Below, one piece after another: positions 1 through 12,526 of a stretch of DNA of 64,000 nucleotides. The DNA lies in the NCBI RefSeq assembly GCF_002099425.1, contig NW_018343982.1:12688501-12752500 (forward strand), given 5' to 3'. The translations under genes and the position numbers were made by a program. Positions within the stretch are counted from its first letter, which is position 1. Each line of letters starts with the position of its first letter. The notes under the pieces are model-generated. The model did no database searches, had not been told where the DNA came from, and was given only the letters and a program-made list of their open reading frames with translations. This stretch comes from Phascolarctos cinereus (lineage: Eukaryota > Chordata > Mammalia > Diprotodontia > Phascolarctidae).

Positions 1-104
1 AATATTTCTTTATCAACTAAACAGATGTGGCAAATAGTTTTTTTTCAATAGCTATGTAACTCTAATGGAAGTGAATGACAATCTGGAACTGTTGCATATT
101 CAGT

Positions 105-300
105 AATTTAGTCAGTTGACAAGCCTAGTATGTAACAAGCACTGTTCAGATCAATGGAACTACAAAGAAAGGTAAAAGACAGTTCCTATCTTTAAAAAGT
201 TTATAGCTGGAGACAACATGCAAACAACTATGTATTAATAAGATATATAAGACTAATTGCAGATAATTAACAAAGGGAAGATTAGTCTAGCATTAAAGAG
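105..300 (-). mobile_element. L2-type LINE 3' terminal fragment
   Basis: The stretch reads as the reverse complement of an L2-like end: a degenerate AGTATGTAACAAGCACTG, then TACAAAGAAAGGTAAAAGACA, GGAGACAACATGCAAACAA and AATTAACAAAGGGAAGA. The same order of words recurs at 5357, 11565, 35180 and 47845. It is strongly diverged. Confidence 0.6.
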
Positions 301-689
301 GATTGCATGAGAATATGTGCAAAGCACTTTGCAAATCTTAAATTTCTACCAATTTTAGCTATTAATCATAATATTTGAGAAACCAATTGTTCAGAATTTT
401 GAGTGATTTGTTTTAGACCAAATTTTAATAGAGAAAATGGAAAGAGCGTAGGACTTGGAGTTTAATAATCTGGGTTCAAATCCCAACATTGTTTGAACAG
501 TCAGAATAAAAAATTATTTTGAGTTTTACCAGGTAGGGAAATCATTTGCATACCTACAATAATGTCACAGATTGTCTGTTTAAGTATTCACTTTCCATGG
601 AGTTGTGAGTTATTAATTATTTCTCTCATATTTAATAACTAATTATTGAATCAGGACCAAGGTTTTCCCCCTTTTTTTACTTCCTCATC
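301..689. other. Intron, no clear feature
   Basis: AT-rich. A short MIR-like patch around 430-500 (GGACTTGGAGTTTAATAATCT, GGGTTCAAATCCCA) is too weak to call separately. Confidence 0.5.
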
Positions 690-1139
690 TAGAAACCAAC
701 CAGAATGGGAAATCTCCCTCAGAGATTTACCAAAGCCAAGATCTAATCAAATAGTAAAAGAAATTCTAAGTTTGGGATAATAAGTATATTCCTGCTTATT
801 GTGTTTTCACAGACAGGTCTGGGAAAATGTTGATTCTCCCTCTTATCAAGGCAGGTTTTATGGAAATTGATGTCTCTTTGACCAAGGTTTGAGTGACCTA
901 AGCCAGGTACCCCAGGAAAACCCACTCCTCATTGTGCTAACCAATCCCAGTTGATTAGGCACCCCTTGGGAACTCTTACTCTTTGAAAGGCATATAAACT
1001 GTAAGCCCACCACCAATGAAGGATCTTTGATCTAAGAGAGAAAGCCAAATGGCCATCCTTTTGTTAATAACTCTCTGGACTCATTAACAAAATGATTAAA
1101 TTACACAGAAACCATGTCTCTTGAACCTTTTTAATTGTC
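690..1139 (+). mobile_element. Probable solo LTR of an endogenous retrovirus (fossil)
   Basis: Promoter-like layout on the + strand: a TATA-like GGCATATAAACTG near 990, a pyrimidine- and CT-rich stretch, then ATTAACAAAATGATTAAATT and a tail CCTTTTTAATTGTCA ending in CA at about 1139. This resembles LTR ends seen in marsupial genomes. The left boundary is approximate and no target duplication was found. No internal retroviral region adjoins it. The family is not assigned. Confidence 0.45.
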
Positions 1140-2062
1140 ATAGAGTTATTGCTAGCTCTCATGAAGTTCATTCTGTCATGTATTTAACATACGTGGGATT
1201 TTGAATAAATATACAAGTTAATGTGAATGAATTACCAATATGACTAACAGCTTGCAAAAGTTATACAATAAAGATAAACATGTGTAGGCTGACCTTTGGC
1301 AATATCATAATACATCAACCCTTGAACTAACTTTTTATAAATGACTTTTATTAGAGACTTTTTTTAAGTGGGAACACATCAGTGAAATTATCGTGGAATA
1401 AGTAGGAAGGTACACTTCAGCATACAAATAACTCATTTTACACCATATCAGAGGTGCTCATCAAATGCAAAATCTGGCAACTCAAAGTAAAACTTTACCA
1501 TTCAGCCAGCAGGTGGGGTTTATTGTCAACAGTTCCATTAGTTCATTGGCCTATCCCAAAAACAGAAAAAAGCTTTGGAAACTCAGGGAGAAGAGGTTCT
1601 TGATATTTTATTATCCAGACATCTCATATTATAACAGGCTATGTTTCTTTTGAGATACTATATTGCTGATATGATGTGACTGTAATTTTCCTCTATGCTT
1701 TTGCATAATAAGGATTCTCTCAATCCAATGTTTCTCACTTCTTAGTTTAAACTTATTTAATTCATATAACTATAATGAAAGATAGATAGGTAGATGTAGA
1801 TAGATAGATCATTGTTTTTCCTGAGTGTGAAGCCGGTCATAATCTTAATATGCAATGGGTTGTTTTGGGATATTCTGCCCTTTAGAGAATTCCAGACACT
1901 TCTGAAAGTTTCTCCTCTTTCCTTCAGTTTCATACATTTTTAGGTGAATCAGATTATGTACTTAGGTTCATAAATAAATATTTGTAAAGCATTTAGCAGA
2001 GTGTTTGTAACAAAGTAGTCAATTAATAAATTCATATTCTATTCCCCCCATTAGTATAAAAT
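1140..2062. other. Intron, no clear feature except a short GATA repeat
   Basis: AT-rich unique-looking sequence. A short run of GATA-type tetranucleotides lies at about 1782-1809. Confidence 0.5.
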
Positions 2063-2150
2063 TCACATATATGCATATATGTGTGTGTTTATCTATATAT
2101 CTATCTACATGTGTTTATATATAATATGTATGAGGATATGTATGCATGTG

Positions 2151-2204
<54 letters not shown>

Positions 2205-2235
2205 CATAGAAAGAGAGAGAAAAAGAGAGAGAACC
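2063..2235. repeat. Compound microsatellite (TG/TA-rich, (CA)n, (TA)n, (GA)n)
   Basis: Irregular TATG and TATA words are followed by about 14 CA units (near 2156-2183), about 10 TA units (2184-2204) and a short GA-rich tract to 2232. Confidence 0.9.
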
Positions 2236-4136
2236 CAATTATGAAACAGTGATTAGAGGAATCAAAAATTGGGACTTCCCAGTGATCAGTGGGTGGTAAC
2301 TTATAATAATAAAGTTATTCTTAATTTATGGTGAACTAAGCATTTCTTCCTCCTAAACATTTTCTGCATATTACCATTGATCAAATGACTGTAGTATGCT
2401 AGACGTTATGGATAAATCTCCATTCTATTTAACAAACATTTATGAAATGATCATTATTTACAAGGCTCTATCTCTAGGAGTTTAAGTTTTATAACAGAAG
2501 GAAGAACCATCATATTCAAACAGTAAGAACCACACACAAAATCATAGGGTATTCTTTTTACTTGCTTTTTGTTCACTTGGCAGTGATCTGGATTCCATAA
2601 TCCAAGAAGTAGATATAGGGTTAGACAGAGCAGATCTTTCACAGCCATTTAAAAAAAATTGAACAAAATTCTAAGAATCAACTACATATCATTTAAGAAA
2701 ACTTTCTAAAAAGGAGTGAATTTTCCCTTCCAGAAACAAGGTACATTTTTCTCACATGTTCCCACTTGTGTAACTCTTTTCCACAGAAAATGATAAATTA
2801 TCTAGGATGATCTAAAGCTATCAGAAACATTTTAAAGTTTTATAGTACAGTGTTTTAAAGTTTACTAACCATTATATAAAATTAATAAGATAGTTTATAC
2901 AGTTTCTTGCTTTATTGATTGTGGGTTAATAACCTGTATCTGGGAATATAACTGAATGATGTGACTAACAGCCTTTAAAAGAAACTTATTTAAACTCAAA
3001 CGTAATTTATTTTGTTGCTTCTATGAGTCCTTCCACTTAAGAGATCTTACCCAGAAATGGTCAGACATTAAGTTTCTTTTTTTTTTCAGAGAAATTCATG
3101 GAGAATTTTTCTAAAGTAGGATACTGATTTTAATGCATAAATTTTGTAGAATGACTATTGAAGTTGAAATTTCATTTCAAAAACCACTCGGCTTTGTTTA
3201 ACTCTATATTTTTAGTATCCAGAGTTACTGAACCAGACTTTGCTTAATTAATAACTATAGGATGTGAGGCAGTTCCAGTGCTGCTTTTTCTATTAACTTG
3301 CAATTTCCTTGAGGAAATGAATAAAATGGGAGAGGGGGGGAGGAGAACTGGGCAGTAAGAATAAATATATGTTACAGTTGCAAGTTGCCAAAATTATTCA
3401 TTGGAATAAATTAAGCAATCCTGCTTGTTGTTATTTTTTTATATTGAAGCTTCTTAATTTTTATGGGAATCTTGATAGAGGAGGAACAAGCCTATATTAA
3501 AAGGAATGACTTTAATATGATCACAAACAGAATATTAATTAGTTTATTTTGAGGCCTCATATGTAGTCTGTTCAATATTTCAATCAATTGATAAAAGTGA
3601 TGTTAGTTAATTGCCTAGCTCTGTAGCTAATGGAGGCCAGTCTTCAGAAGACAGATGCAAAATTTCAGTGGAAGTAGTCCCAAGGTTGTTCTGTCATTGT
3701 GTTTTTCCCAGGGTTTGGCAACATTAATTGCCTTGCTTTTTAAGTAAGTCAGAAATATGCAACAGTGAGCCATGCTCGCAGACCAATAGTTTTTCTTAAC
3801 TTCGTTAGAAGTGTGACCTAGATTCTAAGGAAAAGGTTTTTTGAGAATGATGGTTCATTTCAGAAAGAAGATTCTTAGGCCTGGGTTCCCAGAGTTCTCA
3901 GCCTAAGTAATAGAGGATATTCTAGGTACGGGGCAAAGAAAGAGTGGAAACCCTTGAAGTAGCTTTGGTGATCCAATAAGTCAGACTCAGATAAGTTGCT
4001 TGGGAAAAGGAACATTTAATAATAGGGAAGTTAGTCACAGGTCCATGCACATAGTAGGTGTTTAATAAAAGTCAGTTGAATTGAGACAGAAAGGAAGGAA
4101 AAGAGCCATTATGTATCTGTCTTCACAGTAGCAAAT
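2236..4136. other. Intron, mostly unique
   Basis: No coding or RNA feature. A short LINE-end word (CATAGTAGGTGTTTAATAAA) lies at about 4048-4070 and a G-rich patch at 3331-3347. Confidence 0.5.
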
Positions 4137-4690
4137 TGTCTATCTAACACACCCTGCACAAACTACCAGAATAATCTTCCTAAAGCACTTTTTGACCATG
4201 TTACTACCCTAGTCAAGAAAATTCAGTGGCTCCCTGTTGTCTCTAGAGTAAAACACATAACTTTTATTTTGCTTAGCATTTAAAACTTCACAGTCTGGCT
4301 GCAGACTACCTTTCTAGGTCTGTTGTTCATTAGTCCCCTGGATACCCTCTACTTCTAGTCAAACTGGCTACTCAATGTTCTCCATCTCCTATCTCTCTGC
4401 TTTTGCCTAGAGCATACACACTCCCTCCTAACTTTTGCTTCTTAGAATCTCTTGCTCCCTTCAAGCTTCAGTTCATGTGCAATTTCCCAGGGGGTACTTT
4501 TCCTATTCCTTTAGGTAGTAATGCTTGTTCACTCCTCCTCTAATTAATGTGCATATAGTTATGTTTTTATACAGAGTCTCCTCCAAGGTGATTGTACACT
4601 TCTATAGGGCAAGAACTATTTTTCATTTTATCTTTATTCTCCTAGCACAATCAATTATACATAGTTGGCATCTGCCTTTTGGATTATATT
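4137..4690 (+). mobile_element. L2-type LINE, 3' portion
   Basis: Sense-strand landmarks in order: CTTCCTAAAGCACTTTTTGACC, CAGTGGCTCCCTGTTGTCTC, TTTAAAACTTCACAGTCTGGC, ACCTTTCTAGGTCTG, TTCAAGCTTCAGTTCATGTG and the final CCTAGCACAATCA ... TACATAGTTGGCA. In L2/CR1-clade elements this covers the end of the ORF and the 3' UTR. It is old and frame-broken. Confidence 0.75.
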
Positions 4691-5349
4691 AGACTGAATA
4701 AGAATGAAAATATTTTGAAAGTATAGTTTGCCTCTTCATGTTATTGTGCTTGCACTTATCTTGGAATCATTACTCTTATTAAAATGTTCATAACTAGTAA
4801 TATAACAAAATGATATTACAGTTACACTCTATATTGCTTTGAATTGTTTATCATGGTAATGGGACAAAGTAAATTTAGTTATTGTGAACCACGGGTGAAT
4901 GTTCAGTCATGAATATACCTGAATATGACTTCTTACTCTTGGTTAATGCATACTTGGGAGCTCCTCTGGGTGTATCTTTTTAGGTTGGCTTCCTTATAAA
5001 AAAATCACTTTTTTCACTTCCCAAATTATTTAGAGGTTTTTCTTACATTTACAATATTCTCAATATTGTGGCGGTAGGCCTACTACCTTTTATGCATTCT
5101 GTCTTGTAATTTATCTTTGCTGACACTGTTATTCAACTATTACCTTTCATTTAAGTAGTAGTAATGAGTGACTAAAGCAAATGGTATTATAATGACTAAC
5201 ATACATTTGTTAATGGAATACAAGAAAGGTTATCATATTTTCATGCCAAAAATAGAAAATGAATTTAGCAACATTTAAGAATGAAGTCTTGCTAAGGGAT
5301 GCTTTGTTGGAAATCACATTTGTTAGAAATTCAATAAATGCTCCAGAGT
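4691..5349. other. Intron, no clear feature
   Basis: AT-rich, no recognised repeat, no exon-like segment. Confidence 0.5.
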
Positions 5350-5850
5350 ACAAAGCAATCAGTCAGTCAATAAATATTTATGAAAGCCTACTATGTGCCA
5401 GCACTATGCTAAGTGTTTGGAATATAAAGAAAGGCAAAACAAAACAAAAACCCAGTCTCTGCTCTCAAGGAAGCTCACAGTCTATTGAGGGAGAAAAAAA
5501 TACAAAAAACTACACACAAACTATAGAGGCTAAATTGGAGATAAGATGTTCAGGGAATATACTATCATTAAGTGGGGTTGGAAAGCCTTCTAGAAGATGA
5601 GATTTTAACTGAGACTTGAAGGGAGCCACGGAAGCCAGGAGGTAGATACCAGGACAGAGAACATTCCAGTCATGGATAGGCAGTATGGAGTATTGTATGA
5701 GCAGATTAACAAGGAAATCAGTGTCACAGGATCATAGAGAATGCTTGTGGTTTAAGGGGTAAGAAGACTGGAAAGGTGGAGAGAGGGGGTAAGGTTGTAA
5801 AGAGCTCTGGATGCCAAAGAGAGGATTTTATATTTAGTTCTGGAGATGAA
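5350..5850 (-). mobile_element. L2-type LINE, 3' portion
   Basis: Reverse-complement L2 landmarks: AGTCAATAAATATTTATGAA, CTACTATGTGCCAGCACTATG, GCTCTCAAGGAAGCTCACAG, GGGGTTGGAAAGCCTTCTAG, AGACTTGAAGGGAGCC, GAACATTCCAGTCATGG and GAGGATTTTATATTTAGTTC. The order matches the copy at 35180-36040. Reading frames inside it are LINE shadows. Confidence 0.8.
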
Positions 5851-6805
5851 AAGACAATCCTGCTCCCTAGTTTTTGCAGAAGTGGATGTACTTGGCTATT
5901 TTGCTGAGGGGCAGCAAAAACCTTTTTTTCCCTCTTCACTCCTGCGCTAGTTTGAGAAAATAGGGTTTGATGTGAGTCTTGCTTTAGGGCTCTTGTGATG
6001 TGTGCCAGACAGAGCTAAGCAAGAGATGTGTTGCTTCAGAAACAGGAAGGAGCAGGGCAAAAACTGGCATGACAGTAGAGCAACTGCAGTCTAAGTGGCA
6101 CCTGTACCTATTGTATATGTCTACTACTGATAGCTGCTCCAGTGTGCAAAGGCAAATGGAAGTTTTAGATGGTAGAGAAGCAAGGAACACAGAAGCTCTG
6201 ATTAATAGTCATGGGAATATGAGTCTATCACACTGGAAAAAGTATGGACATTGGCACTCCTACCTATATACATGGTAGTGGCTTCCTTCAAAATTGCAGT
6301 GACTAGAAAGCTGGGAAAATGGTGAATTTTTCTATTGGAGTTCTTTGCTTGCTTGATAGTGGTTTAAGAACTTTTTAACCAATACATTTTTGTAAAATAA
6401 AAGTATCACTACCTTTTCGAACAAGTTTTACTCAGATCCTATTTGTAGATATCTTGTCCAATGTGTTTCTTTATCTATATGATTCTCAATGATATTCAGT
6501 GGATGTTGTTGATGTTGACTCCTATCTAGGTATGCATTTGAATAAGTAAATGGTTACAATCCAAAAAGTCTTTTTCTGCTTGGTATATATAAAAATGCTC
6601 TCATTTTGCTGCTATAGCTACCATTCACAACCTGGGCTTTTAGTTCATGGTCTTATTGGTGCCTTTTTTTTTTTCAAAGGAGACATCTCATATCTGAGCT
6701 TAATTTCATGGACAGGTTTTACATTATTCCATGTGCTTCAATAACATATTCCTTGTATTTGCCTTCTTGAGTTTAGCTCACCAAGTTGAACTCAAGGAAA
6801 CAATA
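5851..6805. other. Intron, no clear feature
   Basis: Includes small frames at 5984-6278 with no family resemblance. No splice-bounded exon was recognised. Confidence 0.5.
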
Positions 6806-6982
6806 TGTAGTGAAAATGGGCTAGATTTGGTCTTAGAACACCTGGGCTGCTACTTACCACTTTTATCACCTTTGGTAAGTCATTTGACCTTTCTGGGCCT
6901 CATTTTCCTCATCAGTAAAATGTGGAGATTTGGCAAAATCACTTCTAATGTTCCTTCCGGTTTAAATCTACTGACCTTATGA
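6806..6982 (+). mobile_element. MIR/CORE-type SINE fragment
   Basis: Core words in sense order: GGTCTTAGAACACCTGGGCT, GGTAAGTCATTTGACC, TTTCTGGGCCTCATTTTCC, TCATCAGTAAAATG, then a 3' arm ending CTACTGACCTTATGAG. Confidence 0.75.
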
Positions 6983-7098
6983 GATAGTTGCTTCCTAGTT
7001 ATCCCCATGGTACTTATTCCTCACACATAGTCTTCTCAACAGACTAGAAATCAGACATTGATTCGTTGCTGGTAAAGAAGTGGGATTATTTTTGCATT
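6983..7098. other. Intron, no clear feature
   Basis: Short unique stretch between a SINE and the purine tract. Confidence 0.5.
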
Positions 7099-7229
7099 CA
7101 CTGTGAGAAAGAAAAATAGAGAAAGGAAGGAAGGAAAGGAGGGAGGAAGGAAAGAGGAAGGAAAGAAGGGAGGAAGGGAAAGAAAGAACAAAAGAAAGAG
7201 AGAGGGGAAGGGAGAGAGAGAGAAGAGAG

Positions 7230-7295
<66 letters not shown>
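7099..7295. repeat. Long polypurine microsatellite ((GGAA)n then (GA)n)
   Basis: The + strand is all purine from 7118 to 7188 and, after a single C at 7189, from 7190 to 7295. It starts as GGAA/GGGA words and ends in about 30 GA units (7230-7292). The overlapping long frames (Arg/Glu/Lys-rich on +, Ser/Leu-rich on -) are products of the repeat. Confidence 0.95.
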
Positions 7296-7296
<1 letters not shown>

Positions 7297-10108
7297 TTGA
7301 AAGTAGGTTAGTTTTCATCTCTTCTCCTCATGTCCAGATACATGGATCAAGGATCAAGGTATTAAGCTTACTTTTTTCATTGAAGGAACTATATGTATCA
7401 GTGTTGGAAGTTGTCTATCTATGAAGGAACAAGGAAAGGATAAACATAGTTAAAATGCTATTATTTCCTTTATTAAAGTTATATGTTAATCCCACAAAAC
7501 CAAAAGTCTGAAATACTATGGCTTTACTATACTTTGAGAAGAGGGAAGAGGGGAGTTAGTATGCCTTGTGAAAACATTTCTTTTTACGTTGGGTTATAAT
7601 ATTTAATAACAATTTCAAAATTATTTGTCAAGATTTCCAGCCACATTTCCTAAAAGTGAATACCATAAAGATGGCACCCATTTAGCATATGTAAATAACT
7701 AAATAACAGAAACAGACGGCACAATGTGTAGTTTAAAAAATAGCCCTGCAAGACAAATTAGAGTAGGAGATATTGACTAAAATTTGCTTTGTCTATTTAT
7801 AGTAGCCAACACTACAGTGCACGTTTTACTGTGTTTCAAGAGTATTCTGTTCTCACTCCCTCTCTTAATTAACTTTACTGAGACATTCTCAGAGCAGCAC
7901 ATACATACCAAAATATTCTTTTGACAACCAATGCTCTCTGCAAAGGAGAATCTTTTGAAATACCAGTTATTAATTTCCTCATTTGACCCATAACTGTGAA
8001 TTTCATTTTCATAAATATAATGATAGGAAGATGTGGTGATGGTTTGCTTTCTGGAAAATAGGAGAAAATGATACACTGTAAGAAGAAGAATAAATTAGGC
8101 TAACATACAGCTCCCTCACTGAACAGCACATCAGTATCTGATCAAGTACCTGAATACTCTCAAGTTCAGGCTACAAGATACTCAGATGCTTCAATTTAGG
8201 AGTCAGGCATGAAAACATAATTAGTGAGCTGGTTAATAATGTTTTATCCAGTTTAACACATGATTACCTTGGGCATATTTGGACAAATGCGACTATGAAT
8301 CAGTCACCAATAGGCAATCGAGCCAGGTCTTTAATTTTTCAGATATTCTGAAAATATATTTCATTACCAAAAGGATTTTTCAGATCATGTTGTTGATGGA
8401 AATTCAAAATCATTGTCAAATTACCGTAGAAAGAAGACAGACCTAAATTGTCTTTTAAAGAACCAGTTAGCTATTTCTTTCCATGATAATCATCACTACT
8501 TAGCAGAGCTCAGTAAAATCAAAATGGAGGATTTGACTATTGACAAGAAATTGCAGTGAAATAAGGGACCCAGGGCAACATTCTTTACCAGGAATGGACA
8601 TCTCTGTGTTGGCAAGCTCCACAGTTCCCTTCTATATTTCAATAGGTTAACAGTCCAGCATACTGTAAATTGTATGCTTTGTTCCTCTTAATTTAAATGA
8701 TTCACATTGTTCTTACATCATAAGCCTAACAACTCCCTGTTACTAAACAGCCATTACTTTTAGAACCTGAAGGAACCTCAGCCATGAGGAGGTTAAGTCA
8801 AAGCACAGAGGGAGTCCTTCCTCACCTGTTCAGAGGCCACACGGGCACAAAACAAAAGAGGCGTATCCTCTGTGTAAGTAGATGTTTAACATCTCCCTTA
8901 CTCAGAATTCTTCTTGATATATTTGGCAAGACTGGGGGACAAGTGGAGGTGTACCATCCTACACATCAGTACATTGAAAATTATTTCATTGAGTCAGTGG
9001 CATAATAATAATCATATCCCTACTATGGCACTCTGGCAGCAATGATGGGGGGGGGGGGGGGTAGGGGGACTCCCAGCTTGTAGCCCAGTCATTCGGAGCT
9101 GATTGTGTCTCATCTTCAAACAATCAACTGAAAAGTTCATGAACTCAGACTGATCAGAAACAGCCTCTTTCTGAATTTACAATTAGTGGAATATTACAAT
9201 TAAAAAGAAATAGTTGTATCATCTGATTTGAGATTTAAAGCCCATAATTGAGCCCCTGTAGTCTGTGCCACCACCATGGGTCCAGATGCCCAATGAGTTG
9301 CTCAGTATGCATAAGATATAGCATAATCTGAATTCTTTTTTTACTGTATTTTTCTGTATCGTATCCAATGTGACCATAAAGATTTGCTAAACAGACCCCA
9401 AAATATAAATTCCTTTTCAGACAAATGTTAGTGGGTTATCTTCCAGCTACCTTGTCTTCTCTGGACAAACTGTCTTTTGTTTTCTTTTACAACAGACACT
9501 TGAGGAAACTAAAACCTGTTTGTGCCAACTAAATGAAGTAGAAAGAATAAAACAAAGCTGAGTCTGCAGTAACACTGTCTAGACACAACTGTTTCAGGAA
9601 GGATCATGTCTCTTGAATACTGCATGTTTTGCCTTCTAGATATTTTCTTGCCTTGTTTTTCTGAGAAAGCCAGGGAAAGGCAGAAATAGAAAAGGGAGAT
9701 CCACATGGACATGCAGAGTGGGGCAAATTATGTTCAGAACAAACACTGTCCGGGTTCCAAATACTAGTATATCAGGGACCACCCAAAACAATTAGGGCCC
9801 AAAGCATAAAGAAACATTTCTTATCCTGTTCGGAAATATCAGTGGAAAATAAGAATCATCCTGAAGATCATTGACTGTCAGCAAGTGAAGAGTTGAACAC
9901 CTCCATGTTCAGCAATACCTGCCTAGTAACTCAGATGCTTTGTTTCTGTGGTCACACAACGTGATATGCTAGTGTCAGTTTTTTCAACATCTGCAGTTTG
10001 GTTTTTGTGGGCCTGCATTACATTGCCATTTCTTTGTGTCTGTGGTTCCATAGGCAGGAAGCAGAACAATAGGAAATTGAGTTGGCCATAATAGTAGTCA
10101 TGTACTTT

Positions 10109-10154
<46 letters not shown>

Positions 10155-10282
10155 TGTGTGTGTATCTGTGTACATCTCTATTAACCTAAAAAAATATATT
10201 TTCCAGCTTTCTAATGCAAATTTAACCAAAAATGTTGTAGGTAAGGGACTGGTTGTTTTAGAAATTTCAAAATTGTATTAAC
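7296..10282. other. Intron, unique-looking, with a G run and a (GT)n tract
   Basis: No repeat family recognised across nearly 3 kb. It contains a run of 15 G at 9047-9061 and a (GT)n microsatellite at 10112-10163. Frames at 7777-8076, 8784-9005 and 9509-9712 show no domain or splice context. Confidence 0.5.
10112..10163. repeat. (GT)n microsatellite
   Basis: About 20 uninterrupted GT units, then GTTTGTGTGTGTGTA. Confidence 0.95.
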
Positions 10283-10490
10283 TTGCAAGAAGAGCATGGG
10301 ACAAAAGAGCTCTGGATCTAGAGTCAGAAGACCTGAGTTCAAATACTGGCTCTGCCACTTCAACTTGTGTGACCTTGGGCAAGTCATTTAACTTCTGTGG
10401 GCTTCGATTTCCTCATCTGTAAAATCAAGTTGTGGGACTAGATAGGCCTCTGGTGTCCCAATTCCAAGTCTAAATCTATTATCCCACTCT
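10283..10490 (+). mobile_element. MIR/CORE-type SINE
   Basis: Well-preserved sense copy: GAGTCAGAAGACCTGAGTTC, CTCTGCCACTTCAACTTGTG, TGACCTTGGGCAAGTCATTT, CTCATCTGTAAAATCAAG and a 3' arm to about 10490. Confidence 0.85.
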
Positions 10491-11564
10491 ATGCTTTTAG
10501 GAGGCAAGGAAGATAAGAAAAAAAAATCACTGAGTAGTTAACTGTGCAATAAAAATAATAACTCAACGATATGGTTCAAACTCATAGCATGTCAACATAT
10601 TTGTAAACTTGAACTGATGGTGAAGAAAGAGACAAGAGACATATTTTGTAACAAGGTCAGTGGGAAAAATAGGAAGGTCTGAACTTGGTGAAATATGCAT
10701 GCCTCCTTGCTTCATGCTTAGTTTTACCCTCAAGGTTGGAACATAAAATGCACCAGTGATTGTGCAATCTTTGTCAAATTTGCTGCTTATATCTTGAACA
10801 TTTGCCAGTATGCAAAGTAGGTGGGGGTGGGGAGGAAGGACTGAATGTGTGAATAGATGGACAGGAAAGCAGATAGACTGGGCAAATGAATGCAGAGGCT
10901 GCAAGTGCTTGGAGCCCTCAGACATTTCTGGAAGCCTTTTGGAAGCCATATTAGGTATTCAAATCTTAATCCTTACCATGTTATCTTCTAAACAATTGAA
11001 ATTTTCAGCACGAATATTTGAAAATGGTTTTACCATAAGTTCAAAGGGACAAACTGATTCCTTGTTTATGAAAAGGAACTAGAAATGATTGTTTAATTTT
11101 TTATCTAATAGTAAAATCTCTGTGACTAATGACAAATCCTTTGTGTTTTTATCACCTCTAATTGCCAAACTAGATGGCTAAACCAGAGCAGTAAGTTGTG
11201 AGCATAAATATACAATGCATGAGTAATAGAACAAAAAAAATGAAGCACTCTGACCCATGAGATAGATACTTCTCATAGAATAGCAGCTATTTTTCTATCC
11301 TTGCTTCTATTCTACTGCTGTAATATTGGACAGAACATTAATACTTCATTTAGGAGAGATTTCATTCACCAATCCACCAAGTAGCTTGACAGTTTGTAAG
11401 AAAATCAATTCCCTGGATATTTAGTCCAGATCAGACAGGAGGTAAAATGTACATACTCCATTTTTCATATTTGTTTTTAGTATTTCTCTCTTCTGTCTGG
11501 AAACTTTTTCAAGTTTGCCATTAGAAATAATGTAAATGCAAATGAGTTTTAATTAATGATCAAT
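10491..11564. other. Intron, no clear feature
   Basis: Two overlapping opposite-strand frames (10563-10949 and 10810-11082) have no recognisable domain, no splice context and ordinary intronic composition. Confidence 0.5.
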
Positions 11565-11930
11565 TAATAAATGAACAAGCATTAATTAAGCATCAACTTT
11601 TGCCTGAGACTATGCTAAGTATTAGTGATACAAAAAGAAAAGTGAAATAGTGCTTACCCTCAAGAAGTTGTCATTCCATCAGGGTAGACATGTCCACACA
11701 AAACATATACAAAATAAATATCATGTTTTGTCATGGAGGAAGGTAGCACTAGCCCTGGGGGAATCAGGAAAGGCTTTATGGAGAAGGTGGCCCTTGAGCT
11801 TGGTTTAAAGTAAACAGATGTTCCTAAAAGGCAGAGGTGAAGCAATGCATTCTAGACATGATGAGAGACTGCTACTACAAAGGCAAAATGATGGGAAATG
11901 TCATGTTGTGTATAAGATGATAGATGCCAG
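11565..11930 (-). mobile_element. L2-type LINE 3' fragment
   Basis: Reverse-complement landmarks: AACAAGCATTAATTAAGCATC, TGCTAAGTATTAGTGATACA, CCCTCAAGAAGTTG, GGGGGAATCAGGAAAGGCTT, CCTTGAGCTTGGTTTAAAG, AATGCATTCTAGACATGATG. The GGGGGAATCAGGAAAGG form suggests a subfamily different from the copy at 35180. Confidence 0.7.
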
Positions 11931-12184
11931 CCCCAGAGTGAATCATTAATATTCATCCTCTGCTTCAATCTGAGGAACAAGGAGTGCAGGGTGTTATGTT
12001 GACTTTCTGATGCAAGACTATTCTTTTCTCAAGTATTTGTGCTGAAAATCCAATTAATTAGAAAGACCATGGAATTGCTTATATGAGACAGTAGAGTAAG
12101 AAGTAAGATTTAAAAAGCTAACATGCCTTCTAAAACTGACTGGGTTTTTTAATACTTGAATCTTTGATGTTGTGTGCCTTATAA
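11931..12184. other. Intron, no clear feature
   Basis: Unique AT-rich sequence. Confidence 0.5.
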
Positions 12185-12305
12185 ATCATAGATTTAGAAC
12201 TTGGAGATCATTAGGAGCAATGATTCCATTTTACAGATGAGTAGACTGAGCCTCAGAAAGGTGAAGTATGAAATGGCAGAAATGGGATGTTAAACCCACT
12301 TTACA
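12185..12305 (-). mobile_element. MIR-type SINE fragment
   Basis: AATCATAGATTTAGAACTTG, CCATTTTACAGATGAGTAGA and CTGAGCCTCAGAAAGGTGAA read as the antisense MIR/CORE arm. Confidence 0.65.
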
Positions 12306-12452
12306 ATTATAATTATAAACGAAGAGCTCATTTAATTTTATCATGTCGCCTCTCTTTAGAGGGAAACCTTTAAAATCATGTTTCCTAACATACCTTTCGT
12401 GTTTACCACAAGAATCACAGAATTTCCTAATTTCATGCTAATGCCAGAATAA

Positions 12453-12489
12453 TGTGTGTGTATGTGTGTGTGTGCCTACACGCGCGCAT

Positions 12490-12526
<37 letters not shown>

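Noticed and set aside
6995-7318. Overlapping long frames on both strands (Ser/Leu-rich and Arg/Glu/Lys-rich)
   Set aside because: They are translations of the GGAA/GA microsatellite.
8784-9005. Start-containing frame with a GTAAG word inside, as a possible exon
   Set aside because: No acceptor of quality, no similarity to ATRNL1 or another known protein.
10563-10949. 128-aa minus-strand frame
   Set aside because: No recognisable domain, ordinary intronic composition, and an equally long opposite-strand frame overlaps it.
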